A stretch of DNA of 64,000 nucleotides from NCBI GenBank assembly GCA_963920635.1, contig OY987305.1, positions 6,549,153 to 6,613,152 of the forward strand. Reading direction: 5' to 3'. This document shows positions 44,255 through 59,200 of the stretch, piece after piece; position 1 is the first letter of the stretch; the number at the start of each line of letters is the position of its first letter. A program made the translations under genes and the position numbers. The notes under the pieces were generated by a model, which was not told where the DNA came from, did no database searches, and saw only the letters and a list, made by a program, of their open reading frames with translations. This DNA comes from Pseudeuparius sepicola. Taxonomy: Eukaryota; Arthropoda; Insecta; Coleoptera; Anthribidae.

Positions 44255-47200
44255 GTAAGGACATTTCGTGGAAATCAGGATGGTCGGACCGGGCCGAGCC
44301 GAATCGGTACCTGTGCTTTCGGGTGTCAAGATGCCCCGCAGGCCCCGCATCGCCCTATATTTACCTACCTATCTATTCTATCTCTTTATTTACCGATATT
44401 GCGACATCGAAGTGACATATCCACGCTGTCGATGACTGCGAGTCATCTACTTATTAAACCACGTATCAAACAAAAATGTGGCTTACGTTACGAAAGGCAA
44501 CATTTCCGAACGTGTTGACAAGGCGACATTCAGTCGTCCTTTTTCAAAAGGCAAAAATAACGTCAATTCCAAAAAATAGTAGAGTATAGAATAGTCCACA
44601 AAGCTGTTGTTTCGACAAACAAAATCTCTATTTTGCGAACAATATTGTTTATATATTACTCATTCTTTTTATTAGTAAGATCTAACTCACAATACAAATA
44701 AACCTATTCCTAGATATACTTATTATTAGATTTACGAAAAGAACAATCTAGACTGTCTGTGTCCGATTCTCCTTTGTATTTCTATAGAATATTAGTAAAC
44801 CCTTAATTATTGTTAATATGTGTATGTTTTTTCTTCAGAACTCGAAATGGGAACACAATGTGTTGTTGAAATGGATAAACAACAAACTATATTGCACCAG
44901 CCAACAACACTGGATAAAGTAGAAAGGTGGGTAACGTAAACGTAATGCATTTTCGACCTAAAAGCGAGTCATTTTTGCTAAATTTTAAGTAAGCGACCGT
45001 ATTTTACATTACCTCTGGCACGGTGCTTATTGACAGTCCCGAATTTAGGATTACGAATACAAAGCACAATGCGGAAATAAGAAACTCGCTAAACGCGGAA
45101 CGAAAAACAGGCAAAATGCTATATCTCACATTACTTAACATTAATTAACACGGGGGCAAGTTAACAAAGCACGCAATAGTATAGCAAAAATATATTTATA
45201 AGTCGGTAGGAAAGAAATGAAAATCGCGTGACCAAAATATTATTATAGTTCTTTTCACTTTTGTCGTACTTCCAGCTGCAATTTGCATTCTCTGAACAAT
45301 GAACTTTTGCGAAAAATCGCTACTGTGTGTGCAGATACGGTTAGTCGCCAAGAATTTACTTAAGTTTCGTAACATTTAATAATAAAAGAGAAAATGATTA
45401 TTGCGGTAAACGCTCGCGGATGTTAGCAAAACAGATCAAAAAGTGAAACTATTTCTATTTCAGCGAACACGAAATGCAAACGACAGAGCCATATACAAAA
45501 GTATAGGTGATTTACTTGATACTATTAAGGAGACAGGGACCACATTTCAGAAGTTACCTATACCTATAAACCAAAATGTTGAAACATATGCCTAACGTTT
45601 GTACTTTATTAAATATGCATAACGAAAACTCGTGAAAAACAGCTTAAATTATCGATTAATTAGCGAAAATAAGTAATCATGTGGAAAGCAACTCCAATTT
45701 TCTTGGAATTACTGATTACGCCGATTACGAATATAAAGTTAGTTTTTGGTCGGCATGTTATAATAAATTTGCTAACTATCCTGCCTCCTGGTCGATTTTT
45801 AAACCTATTTTCTTCTAGGCGGGTTTATTGTTTAATTAAATTTACGATTAACGTTTAACTGACTCCAGAATCTCCCAGTCCTAAACCCGTATGCTCAGGT
45901 TGTGTAAGAAGCTTCGCAACGATAAACCCGACCACCACCCACCAAAACCCGGTGAGGAAGGGACAAAGTCAATGGGGTGTGTGTTTGAATTGCAGGAAGC
46001 AGCCCAAGACGTTCGCGTTCGATCACTGCTTCTGTTCGGTGGATCCCGGCCAGACGGACTTCGCCACCCAGGAAGTGGTGTTCGACTGCCTCGGCCGGGA
46101 CATCCTCGACAACGCATTCCAGGGATACAATGCCTGCATCTTCGCCTATGGACAGACCGGTAGGTGACAGCAACGAATACGTATACAGAGAAGGTTCACT
46201 TGCCGCTGCGTCGCGCCAAGTGACCCTTCTATGGTCATCAATATTGATATTGATATTGATACATTATAGCAGTCGATAACCGCGGTGATTAAAAAAATCG
46301 TTGTGAGAAAAGCTGTAAAACGAGTTATCAAACTACAGCTTTGTCTCGCTTTTCGGCAATAGGCAAACTTATTTATTCGGCTTCATCTTCCGCAACATAT
46401 TTTTCCTCAACATCACCCTAAAAATTGGAATAAATTAAAAAAAAAACATAAATAAATAATGTTAACAAATTGACTGTAGGTACTTACTGCTATCCTAGAA
46501 TGGCGAACAACTGTAAATATCGTAAAAGGGCGTACCAGACATCTTGAAGAACCTGAAAAATCTTCAAGCAGACAAGTAAATCCTGAAAAAATTATCTTCT
46601 GAAACAATACCTAAAAAAATATTCTGTGGGATATACCTACCTTGTACATGCAAAGATAAAAACGTAAAGTCTGTCTGACTGTTTCTTGTCAACAGCTCAA
46701 ATTCAGCTGGTCAATTTACGTAGGAAAAGTCGCATGCCCCGGTAGAATTTCGTTTAACTCTGGCACAGTCAAAACGATGTAGCCACCAAGACGCAAAATC
46801 AAAATGAGCAAAAATCAATTTCTCGGCATCGGAATTCGTCTCGGTTGATGCGTTTCGACGCGCAGATTCCGAAAACCTTCTTTCGCCGATCCCGAGAAAC
46901 GCGAAAAACCGAACTTCCGAGTTTTCGATTTGACTTTGAAGGCCAAATGCGCCAAAAAGATTGAAGCTACGACCTTCTACCTTGCAGGAATCATCGCACT
47001 GCCTCGAGACGTACAGGATACTGTGAAATCAGACTCTTGGAATATGCCCTGCGTGCCTGTTGAATATTTTCCGAACTTTTCGGGGGAAAATTTGGCGATT
47101 TCGCAAAAAAAGACCAGAATCGTAAAATCTCAAGAAAATGGTTTTACGATAATCTGATTTCAACCGAGTTTTCGGTTTAGATTTGACTTTAAAGGTCATT

Positions 47201-50200
47201 TATGGGGGATCAACCCTCCAATTGAACGTTGAATTTCAATACTTTTATCAGGTTTTACATAACAGTGGTGCCTTCCAAATAATCTTCAAGCTTAAATAAA
47301 TAGTAAGAATGTCTTGTGCTTTGGCCAATAATTATGATCCATATTAGGCAAGGAACGTCATATACATACAGTGTGACCCATTTGTTTTGGGGTCAGTCTG
47401 TAAAAAGTGTATCAATCGTGCGATTTGGCTGATTTTTTTTTTAAATTGTAGAGCTCGATGAACTGCACATTTTGAACAAAAATTGCCTGGTTCGCATAAA
47501 ATCCAAAGCCTACTATGACCGTTTTTATGAGCAAAATTTTAAGAAACCATATTAGCGTTTTTTTTTTAAAAAATCTGTGTGCGCCAATGGATTGAGCACC
47601 CCTCGAAATGGGTATGTACAAAATTTCATCAAAATATTTCAAGTAATAACGATTTTGTAGAAAAATTAAAAATGCAGACAAGGTACGTCTTTATTTTCAA
47701 AAATTCAAAGTTGGCCATGGAAAATAATTGAATTGTTTACTTTTATTAAGTGTCAAACTGTCTAAATTGAGTTCAGAAATTGTTTGTGCTCAATACAATT
47801 AATTATCATAATTATGGAATATTTAAGCATAAGAGACAAAATAGAAATTGTTCGACTCGTGGGCGACAACGAAAATTTTATAATTTTAATTGTTTTTATG
47901 TTTTGTGTTTATAAGCATAAGGTTGTATTATTACAATTCAATTATTTTCCATGGCCAACTTTGAATTTTTGAAAATAAAGACGTACCTTGGCTGCATTTT
48001 TAATTTTTCTACAAAATCGTTATTACTTGAAATATTTTGATGAAATTTTGTACATACCCATTTCGAGGGGTGCTCAATCCATTGGCGCACACAGATTTTT
48101 TCAAAAAAAAACGCTAATATGGTTTCTTAAAATTTTGCTCATAAAAACGGTCATAGTAGGCTTTGGATTTTATGCGAACCAGGCAATTTTTGTTCAAAAT
48201 GTGCAGTTCATCGAGCTCTACAATTTAAAAAAAAATCAGCCAAATCGCACGATTGATACACTTTTTACTGACTGACCCCAAAACAAATGGGTCACACTGT
48301 ATATGGAAAGTCTGCACATATTTACATAATGTGCTATTGGTATTTGGCTTTACAAATATTTAGCAACTTTTATAGTTTTAATACTACGACGGCTTTTTTA
48401 AAAATTTAACACATTATTTTATACTTTATCAAACATATTCGTTATTTATAAAAACGATATTATAGATTATAGGATACGCGTACGCGTAAATATGTTATGA
48501 TTTAACAGACGCCTATGTCTATGTGTGTTTTCCGCGATAACATTCGAACGATTTATTGATTTCAGAGTTGATGAACCAAAGACAGAATTTAATTATATTA
48601 TTTCAGAGTTAACCACAATCGAAAATATATGAATTTTTGTAGCGTAGACGTGTTTTAACGAATTTTCTAACAGAGTTCATTTTAAAAATGGACCCCTTGG
48701 GACGGAGAGCTCTCCCAGTAATTAGGCTGCAAATAAAGGGAAAGCCAGGGTGTGACGAACTAAATAGCACGCCACGTAAAATAATCGATAAATTTGCTAG
48801 ATATTATTCGACACCAAATAAAGCCGATCCTGCGATAATTTCAATTACATATAAGGTATTCCACAAGCGAGTCGTTAATTTACGGTTATCTTTTTGGTTA
48901 TTTCAAATTACCAATCAATATGTTTCGTAAAATGTTGATTTTGGAGCTATATGAGCTTAGATTACGATATAACATGACGTGACCATACCCGAAGCCGTAA
49001 CCTTTATTCCTTCTTGAGTGCCCTAAAAGATATCGATTTCTGTAGCTGTTGCTAGTTGTTTTCCAGACAGTGGCGGCTCGTGACATTTTTAGTGGGCAAT
49101 CTGACCGCCGATCAAAAGCCAACAAGTCATAGTCAAAATTGTCGCAAATTTTCTTAATTTTGTCTTTTCTAAAAAACCGAGAATTTTAAATTGGTTAAGT
49201 AACAAACTTTTTATAATTTTGTTTTCCACAGACTAGTTTAAAACCCTACAAAAGTTTTTAGGTTTATCCAAAACCTGTCGCTTTCCATAGATATATAAAT
49301 ATAAAGAATCGTAAAGATAACACCATTTTAGACGTATTTTCGCGAGCGAAGTAATGACGTAGTGATGGAAAATTCTCGAGAACGCAAAATCGTAGAATAT
49401 TCTCCATTTGAAGAATTTTCTGAGAATGGACCTTTTAAATGCGTGTGCGCGTAAGGATAAAATTAGTATATCGGCAAGGGGTATTAATTAAGCATCGTTA
49501 AATTATGACAACCCCGCAGAAACAATTTTTTATACAAGGCGAATAAGTTTTTTGTAGAAGGACTTTAACAGGTGATAGATGTTCAAAAAATAACCGCACT
49601 TTTTTGTATAAACTATATCTTTTTAAGGCTTCATAGAAAAGTTACAGGGTGTTAAAGTTTTAAAAAATATGTGGACTATCGAATATTTACCAATGTAAGG
49701 TATTTAAGCTCGTATTTAAGTCATGTTGATATTTGGTAGGTAATTTTTCGCATGTGTTATGGTTCATGGCAAATTCGATTGATTTTTTTGTTTAATTTCA
49801 GGGTATTTCTGAAAAATTAACTAAAACAATTCTTTAAATAAGGTAACTTTTTCCTATAAACTTACCTATTTAAGGTTATAAGTACTTTTGAAGATACAGG
49901 ACCTAAAACAATTAGGGAAAATAAAATTAATGTTACACAGTATCTTGAAAAGTAAAACCTTGAATGGGTAACTTTATTGGAAAAAGTTACTTTACTTAAA
50001 GTAAAAAACACGTTTTTTTTCAATTTTGAGTCTTAGGTACATATATATAGAGTAAATTTTTTAGTTAATTTTTCAGAAATATCCTGAAATAATACAAAAA
50101 AAATCAAACTATGACACATAAGAAAAAATGCCAAGGGGACATTTTAATCTACAATTACAATCAACATAGAAAATTCAATACATTTTATTACTATACAAGG

Positions 50201-53200
50201 TGATTTTTTTTTCTAAAAACGATTGTACTAATTACCACTTCCCCACTACTGTTTGTTCAAGATGTTCAATAATAACATGTTTTATGCTAACCCATGCCGT
50301 TATAACGTGTACCAAATAGGTATGACTTAAATATCCTAACTAGTTTGGTAAATATTCGATAAAGTCCACATACTTATTTTCTAAAACTTTAACACTCTGT
50401 AAGATTTTTATACGGCATTATAAAGATATAGTTTATACGAGAAAGTGCGGTTATTTTTTGAAGATCTATCATTTGTTAATGTCCTGCTACAAAAAACTGA
50501 TTAACCCTGTATACGTATGTATATAAAAAAAACTAAAGAAACCAAACACAAAATTAAAAATATACTCTAATTGCTCTAAGAAAAAAAAACTTTGGGCGAG
50601 AATATTCCCGTTCTTGAGAATATTCTTTTGAGAATATGCTCTCCTTACATCACACTAGTCTGACGTCATGAAAATGTTCCCCCTGCAAGTAAATTTTCTT
50701 ATATCGCGAAAATGGATGTTTTTGGAAAGGCATTTTAACACGTATTTATTTTAATAACTTTCCACAATGCTAAAAACAATCCCCAAAGAACAAAACGACA
50801 GATCTTTCCCTTTGATAAAACCGCCTCGTGAAAACGACAGGTTTTGGGATAAACCTAAAAATATTTTGTCGGGTTTTTCTTGTAAAATGTTTCGTAGCAC
50901 TTTGTGTAAGGTTAAGATCTCGTAGATGGCGAAGGGGAATTAAATTATGAATTTTTGGAATTTTGACATATTTCACTTTGAGGAAAAAAGAGTTAAAACA
51001 GCTTTTCAAAAACATCCGCTTTCGCGATATACCTACATATTAAAATATTAAGAGAATTTTACTTGGAGGAAGAATATTTTCATGGCGTCAGACTTAAATC
51101 AAACAAAACCCGCTTAAACCTAAACCCTGTAGGGTTTTGCTCGCGAAAATACGCTTATTGTTCGTCCTTTTTTTCTGCAAAAAAATATAACAATATTCAT
51201 TCCATTCCAGCTTAATTACGCCGATGCCATACTGTCTGGATGGCTATTATTATTATTATTATTATAACTTTCAGGCTGAAAGATTCTGTGACATTTAAAC
51301 AGGACCAATCCGATAGCCACGTATTTTTTCCTTTTCGAAATGTCTACGTCCTTGACCGCCAGTGTCTAGACGGCACCGTCGCAATAACAAGGCCCGCCAG
51401 CTGAAAGCAATGAGTCATCCAAGGGAGGTGAGCCTAAGGCGCCAAATTCAAATTTCAAGGTGTCAACTTGGTAAATTTGGTAAAAAACACTTTAAAATGA
51501 TTGTTTACATATATAGCTCATGGTTTTACAACACGGATAATAATCTACGAGAGTGAAAGTCACATTTTCAAGGGGTTTTGGTGCATTTAGATATCTACCG
51601 GTAAAATTTTCGTAAATGCCAATTATTTCTTATTTGCCTGCCTAGATACAACTAAATTCGAATAAATAAAATCATAAAACTTACTGATTTCAAGGTGGTT
51701 ACGTTCAATCACGTAAAATTGTTAGATATAACACTCTCCTACAGTCCAAACCAAAATCCTGGAAAACTGTGTAGGAACAAAATCTCATTTGACGGCCTTA
51801 ACCCACTTTTCCCTTAAAATGGGGTCTTTATGGAGGAAAAAGCGGACACATTAGGACCGCCTTTGTAGTTTCCCTTGCAGTTGGGAACGGAACACGTCCA
51901 CAGCATGATTTAAATTAGTCCGAAACTATAGACACAACCTAAAACCTATAAACTAAAATTGAACTTTAATCACTTTATTCTGAACCACTGCTGTTTACCA
52001 CCTTATTAATAAAACTCCACGTCCTATATTACTAAAAAACACAGTCCAACACACAACAAACGTTCTTTAAAACAGGAAAATCGCCAGACAAGTAAACATA
52101 AACAACTTCAAAAAGCAACCTCCCGACCTCCCTGTGATGACGTAGTGACGTTTCGCGTCGCCAGCTGGCAGGCCTTTATCATTGATACGGTGCCGGTCTA
52201 GATCTGTGGGCCGTGGCGCGAAATTTAAAACTTATTTGAAGACAAAATACAAAAAAAGGTATATACCTTTTGTTTTTTCTCCTAATAATTCAGCTGGGGA
52301 CAAAACACAAAGGCATGTTGATTTTTTGAACGAGCCTCAAGCCTAAGGCAATAAACAACTACTATAGTTTAAAAAGCACTGGCAAAAGCAAGCACAGTAC
52401 TGTAACAGATCCTCTTCAACAAACCCATAGGCAAAAATAAACCGTATTTACATACCTACTATTCGTCAAAAGAATCTAGCAAACAAGATGTAAACATTTT
52501 TTGTCTACTGTATTATGAAAGTGGGAAGGAGACTCATGGGCGATTCAGATTTCATGGCGAACCATTGCTTAATTTGGGAATTTTTTTACTTACGGTCGAC
52601 GTTGTTCTTCAACTTTAGAAATGTCCTTTTCACGAGATATCCAGCTGTTTTATGTTTTTTTGCACTCTGCATTTCGCACATCTCCCGGCTTCATACCCGG
52701 CACCAGCTTCCTCAAACGTTCGAGATTTTTTTTCAATTTTGACACCTATAACCACAAAACACGATACTTAGGGCGCTATGTTGCCAGATAAATCAAAATC
52801 CAAAGAGGTCCGAAAATGCAAGAAATACAAGTTGTTACAACCAAATTCGATTTTGTCAGTGATTATACAATGCTATAATCACTGCTTTTGTACAATATTC
52901 ATCATACCCAAACCATAAATAAAATTATTAAATAACGAAATTTATCGTTTTATTCAGTATTTGCCAAAAAGTCGGCATAAAATGTAGGAAAACATTTAAC
53001 ATCCTATTTCTTTTGACACATAATAACTGGGTTCTGTATATACAGTGTGTCCCTGGATAAGTGTCGCAATAGGTGCAAATAACAAAAAAAAAAGGGAGTT
53101 TTATCTTGATATTTTTGAAATTACTCCTGCATGGTCTCGTAATGAGATGTAAGCAAAATAAGTTGAATTAATCAATATACAGGGTGTTTTGGAGGCAAAT

Positions 53201-56200
53201 TTGAAAATATGCCCAAGAGTAAACAAACTACAATTATTTTCTAAGATATGAAAGACTTTTATAAGGAAAATTGTTTGGAAGGAATAAGGCACTTTGACTA
53301 TTTTTTCTTTTTGTCGTTAGCATTAATAGTATTCGATGACAGGCCTTATTTTTGAATATTTCTTATTTAAAGAAGCTGTCTAGAATTAAAAGATGTATCT
53401 GAATGCACATTTTCGGCCATCGCTTTAGTTATATATATATCACACAAATAATCAAAGTAGGCTGAGCTGCCTCAAATTTATTGGGATTCTGGCATAACTC
53501 CTTACTCCAAACAAGTTTTTCTTATAAAAGTTTGTCATATCTTTGTAGTTTACTCGTGGGCATATTTGCAAATTTAGCTCAAAAACACTGTGTATATTGA
53601 TTGATTCGACTTATTTTGCGTACGTCTCATTATGGGGCCATGCAAAATCAATTAAAATCCAACTACAAAAGTGTTTGTAATTTACACCTATTCCTATTCC
53701 AACACCTATCTAGAGACACACTGTATATATAATTAGCTCATTATTAAATAATAAAATTAATAGCTGCAAATTGATTTTTTTTACTCATTTCCGAAATCAA
53801 TAAAAATATATAACAATATGTAATCAAATAATTCACGTAAAATGAGACATAAACTCTGTGCAACGAATGTTCATACCTACGTCACAACTCCCGCCCATGT
53901 CTTACTCATGAATATACGATAGATATTATTGGTCGTATATTCACAAATCAGACAAGGATGGGAGTTGTGACGTAGGTATGAATATTCGTTGAACAGAGTT
54001 TACCTACTTATTGAAAGTTTATGTTCTTGGCAGGTTCTGGAAAATCGTACACCATGATGGGTTCTCAAGAAAACAAAGGAATTATCCCGAGACTATGCGA
54101 TTCTTTGTTTGGCCTAATCGCCGAAAAACAAAGTCCAGAACTAACTTACAAAGTGGAAGTGAGCTACATGGAAATTTATAACGAAAAGGTAACTTGAACC
54201 TGGTTAAATTCTAGTATGAATATTAACGAGGCTTTTCCATAGGTCCACGACCTTCTAGATCCACAGACGAACAAGCAGTCACTGAAGGTGCGCGAGCACA
54301 ACGTTTTAGGCCCTTACGTAGACGGACTGTCGCAGTTGGCGGTCACCGCCTTCCAAGACATCGACAACCTGATGGCAGAGGGCAACAAATCGCGGACGGT
54401 GGCCGCCACTAACATGAACAGCGAATCTTCCCGTTCGCATGCCGTCTTCACTGTCATCTTAACACAGACACTGACAGACCGCAAGACGGATGTAAGCGGG
54501 GAAAAGGTTAGCCGTATGTCCTTAGTGGACCTTGCAGGCTCAGAACGTGCCGTTAAGACCGGTGCCGTTGGCGAACGCCTCAAAGAGGGCTCGAACATTA
54601 ACAAATCCCTGACAACGCTCGGCCTAGTCATCTCGAAGCTTGCAGATCAGTCTGGCAGTGGTAGTGGTAAAAGCCGCGACAACCGCTTCGTGCCTTACAG
54701 GGATTCGGTGCTCACATGGCTGCTTAAAGATAACCTCGGAGGTAACAGCAAGACTGTCATGGTCGCTACCATATCGCCGGCGGCCGACAATTTTGAGGAA
54801 ACATTGTCGACATTGCGGTATGCCGACCGTGCCAAGCGCATTGTCAACCATGCCGTTGTCAACGAAGATCCGAATGCACGCATAATTCGCGAGCTGCGTC
54901 AAGAAGTAGAAGCACTCAAAGAAATGCTTAAGCATGCCACAGGCTCGCCGGTCGGTGAGACCGTCGACATTCACCAGAAGCTCAGCGAAAGCGAAAAACT
55001 CTATAAGGAAGTGTCTCAGACTTGGGAGGAGAAGCTCATGAAGACAGAGCGGATACAAAACGAGAGGCAGCAGGCGCTTGAAAAGATGGGCATCAGCGTC
55101 CAAGACTCTGGAATCAAGGTAGAGAAGAACAAATACTACCTGGTGAATTTGAATGCCGACCCGCACCTAAACGAACTGTTAGTCTATTACTTGAAACAGG
55201 AGACCGTTGTTGGTGGCAGAAGTTGTGGATCGGGAATTGAACCTGACATACAGCTGTCTGGATTGGGAATTCAACCAGAACATTGTATAATAACCATTGA
55301 AGACAATGGCTTGTTTTTGGAACCCCTGGAGAATGCCAGATCTTGCGTTAATGGTGCTCAGGTCAGGCAAAGGACTCAGCTAAGGCATGGCGATAGGATA
55401 GTATGGGGAAATCATCATTATTTCAGGGTTAACTGCCCTAGATCCATATGTAAGTTCCATGTATCTGTTAAATTTTACATGTATTTTCAAAAAATGCTGC
55501 AAAATTTTCAAAGGTCTTGCTATTTTTTTTGATAATAAGTTTTATAAAACCTCTGTGGAATTGTTTGGAACTTTTTTGTAGAGATGGGAAAGTTCCCGTT
55601 TCACGAAAATTCCTGGAAAGTTTCTGCTGAAAATTTCCAAAACTTTTTGAAAGTTTCCAATTTTCTTTGAGGAAATACCAAATGTGCCATACTTCTAGTG
55701 ATATTTGATAAAAAATATTGCAGAAAACGTAAAATATAAAAGGTTTGCTTTGTAATATGTATTTCATAACGATAACTTAAAATTTCCACTTTCAGATTTT
55801 TAATTATTAGTATCATTAATTAATTATTATCCAATAGTAAAAAAAACTATAGACATATTCGGTGGTATAGCCAGAGGTACTAACACATTTTCTTATGTAG
55901 ATGGTTATATTTAGCGCCCCAAACGCGGCGTTTTAATGGAATAACCACGTGATTCGTGAACCACACGCGTCTTCTCTTCAGTCGAACTTGGGACAATACG
56001 TAAAAAGTGATGTACAAAAATGTTCGTCAAATAAAGATGCGCTCATTCTAAAGTATGAAAAAAACCTTTCTTCGTGGTTTCTGAGAAAAGTCTCTGTGCT
56101 TTAACTGACTTAACACTGTATTTTCTTTTCCTCTGCCTTTTCTTCAAATACCTCCAGATAACAATTGCTAACAGTATGTCATCTTCCATGGTTTGATCTG

Positions 56201-59200
56201 AACTGGAGTAGTAGTCGCAAGCTTGGCCGTAGCCTAAAACTTCAGAAGTCGGAAAGTCTATTATAGCACACAGTTCTCAAATTTAATGTTCTGGTGTTTT
56301 TTCGTTTTTTTTTTTTGTATTTTTTAGGTTATGTGATGAAACTTTTATAGTTATTTATTGCCGCAATTTTAAAATTCCTACATTAATTCCCGGAATATGT
56401 TTCGGAAACTTTCAGGAGTTTCACAAACCTTCAAAATTTCTTCCCAGAAAGTTTCCAAAAACAGAAACTTTCCCGACTTAGAAAGTTTCCCATCTCTACT
56501 TTTTTGAAAAAAATGTTAAATTTGACATTGATAAAAATGTGATATTTGACAGGTAATGAAAACCACCTGTTTTCTTTTGGGCACCATATTTGGCATCAAG
56601 CAGAAACCATTCATTCAAAATGTATTTAAATGAAGTATATTTTTCAGCAGCAACTTCAGAACCTCAGACACCGGCACAAAATATCGATTACAATTTTGCT
56701 CGTGATGAACTGATGCTAAATGAATTAAGCAACGATCCCATACAGGCAGCTATTGCTAGACTGGAAAAACAGCATGAAGAAGACAAGCAAGGTAAGTGAT
56801 TTTAGCTTGACTACCGCCGGATGCTAAGTTTAAAAAATGCGATATCTTTCCTCTCAATTTTTTACTTTTGCCCAAAAAGCTAAACTTTACTTGGGGGGTA
56901 GCCAGAAATTTAAAACAATAAATTGAATCTTTGTGGCACCAAATTGTGCTGCAGCCGAAAATTTTTCAAATATTTAAGGTCAAACAGTTTAAATTAATGA
57001 AAAGAAATTCCAAGCAAATCATATTCTTGTTAACTGGTGACATTTTTTTTTGTTCGTATGACTCGTAACATTTGTATAGTCCTCCTTACGGCAGTCTGCG
57101 TGCGACGTAAGGGGGAAGAACTCGCAAATATTATAGAATTAATCACAGTTCAGAGGCGTAGCACAATTTTGTGTAACTCACTGACTTAATTTTCATATAA
57201 TTGTATTCTTAACGGTGATGCCTTAGACTATGGAGGAAGGCAAACCCTTATAACATTGGCTATTATTTCTCGTGCTTGGGAATGCAACGTTCTTCCCTGT
57301 TTACTCATTTTGCACACGTTAACTCCCGAACATACGAAACGCCACTGAGCTCTCTAAGCCGGCGGAAAAAACTTAGAAAATGAGGTCTGTGTGGTAGCCC
57401 AAATATGCAGTTAACATTACGTACTATAGAAACAGGCACAAAACGCGTTGGCTAACTGATTTTGTTAGCCGACTCCTTGGAAGAAGTGCTGTGTTGCCGT
57501 ATTTCAAAGGTAGACGCGTCGATGTTGAAAAAGATATAATAGGTGTTTTATCACACCGCGTTAAAAATAAATGATAAACAAAAATGGGTAAGTGGTTCCG
57601 TGATGCGAGCTTTATTTTTTTCGGTATAACAGAGTTCAGAAATTCGGCTTCAGTATGCTAAAACTTGTATTCGCCAATAAATAACGACTACTCATATAGG
57701 AAATCTCGCAACGCTGCCCGCATTCTTTAGAAACGTTTTCTTTCGTGCTTTGGACTATAGCCAAGAAGTCCTACTTGGTCTTCTTTTATAGAACAACTGT
57801 GACCAATAGAAATTTCGAAATTTGTTTTAGTGTAAGCCCACAAAAATCATTGCTTTTTAAATCGGCTATACAAAACAAAGCAGAGGTGTTCTGTTACTAA
57901 AATACACTGTAGGCGAAAATTTTTAGAAATATAAAGCACAGATAGTTTAAAAGAAGTATAGAAAATTACAAAATCATAACAGTATAATGTATTTTTCGTC
58001 TTTTCTCAATGTAGGGGGCTTGAACCCCTAAACCATATACAGCCCTGGGCTTATGTATGGGAAAAGCCAGGTCTCGTGGAATTGGTAGTTAGCTACTTAT
58101 TGATAATAATAAGTACATATATTTTTCAATTAATGTATCTATGTTACACATTATTACATGACAATTTTCCAATTTATACTCAATCAATGAATATTTTGTG
58201 TTTAGGATATTTTTTCTTAGAAATTTTTATTTTCGTCCAAAAATAAGTCGATGAGTAGGAGAACATTTCAGATGTTATGTTTGCAGACGACGATCAAAAT
58301 GAAGGTGTCACGTCGTGAGTGACATAGCAACAAAATGTGATTTATTTTTAGTTATTAGACCAGCTTATACTGCCTCCTAAAATTAACCGCCAGGTGCTAT
58401 TAGCGTCCTAGCACCCGCTAAAACCGGCGCTGTCATTCAATCGATTCTATGTTTACTAATGATGACGTGTATATTACAGTTGCTCTGGAAAAGCAGCGAA
58501 TAGAATACGAGAGACAATTCCAGCAGCTTCGGAATATGGTTTCTCCATCTACACCATACTCGCCATATGCGTATGACCCGTTGCGTATAGGCATGGGAAA
58601 AACCACCCCTTGCACTCCTACTACGCAAATGCGGGTTGAACGGTGGGCCGAAGAAAGAGACGAGATGTTCAGGCGCAGCATAGGGCAGCTTAAAGAGGAT
58701 ATCTTGAGGGCCAATTCGTTGGTAAAGGAAGCCAACGTGTTGGCTGTCGAAATGGGCCGCCAGACTAAGTTCAGCGTTACTTTGCAGATACCTCCGGCTA
58801 ATTTAAGTCCTAACAGGAGGGTAAGCACCGACAGTGCCCTTTAAAAATATCGAAACCCCAAAAAATTGTTCTCGCATCTTATATAATTAAATTTCAGAAG
58901 GGTGCGTTTGTGAGCGAACCCGCAATATTAGTCAAACGAGGCAATTCTAGTCAAGTATGGTCGATGGAGAAATTCGATAATAAAATTGTGGATATGAGAG
59001 AGTTGTTTGAAGAATACAAGAACAATCTGGATAATACAGATGTAAGTTAGTGACCTCTAACAGCTTACATATTTTGCACATTTGAAACTCCTATTTTCTG
59101 CATGACTGTAGTTTATTATTTGGCTTACGATTAACTTTCTCTTAACTACTAACATATTTTAGGATCAAAATATCTTGGATCCTTTTTTATCAATGGGAAA

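Larger units (their letters stand above)
46160..54033 (+). other. Khc-73: Khc-73 intron 3, 7.9 kb
   Basis: It splits the P-loop. It contains three foldbacks (47367-48301, 49533-50511, 53041-53725), a small foldback at its 3' end (53850-54002), a TTA/ATT microsatellite (51246-51265), and a region at 46770-47210 with a repeated GAGTTTTCG...TTTGACTTTRAAGG block. A short hairpin AAGGTTCACTTG...CAAGTGACCCTT lies at about 46190-46231. Stretches about 48302-49532, 50512-51245 and 51266-53040 show nothing else recognised; bases near 52120-52215 are locally GC-rich. Confidence 0.7.

Noticed and set aside
54314..55166. Antisense frames of 105 and 180 aa opposite kinesin exon 5
   Set aside because: Mirror of a strongly coding exon; no domain of their own.
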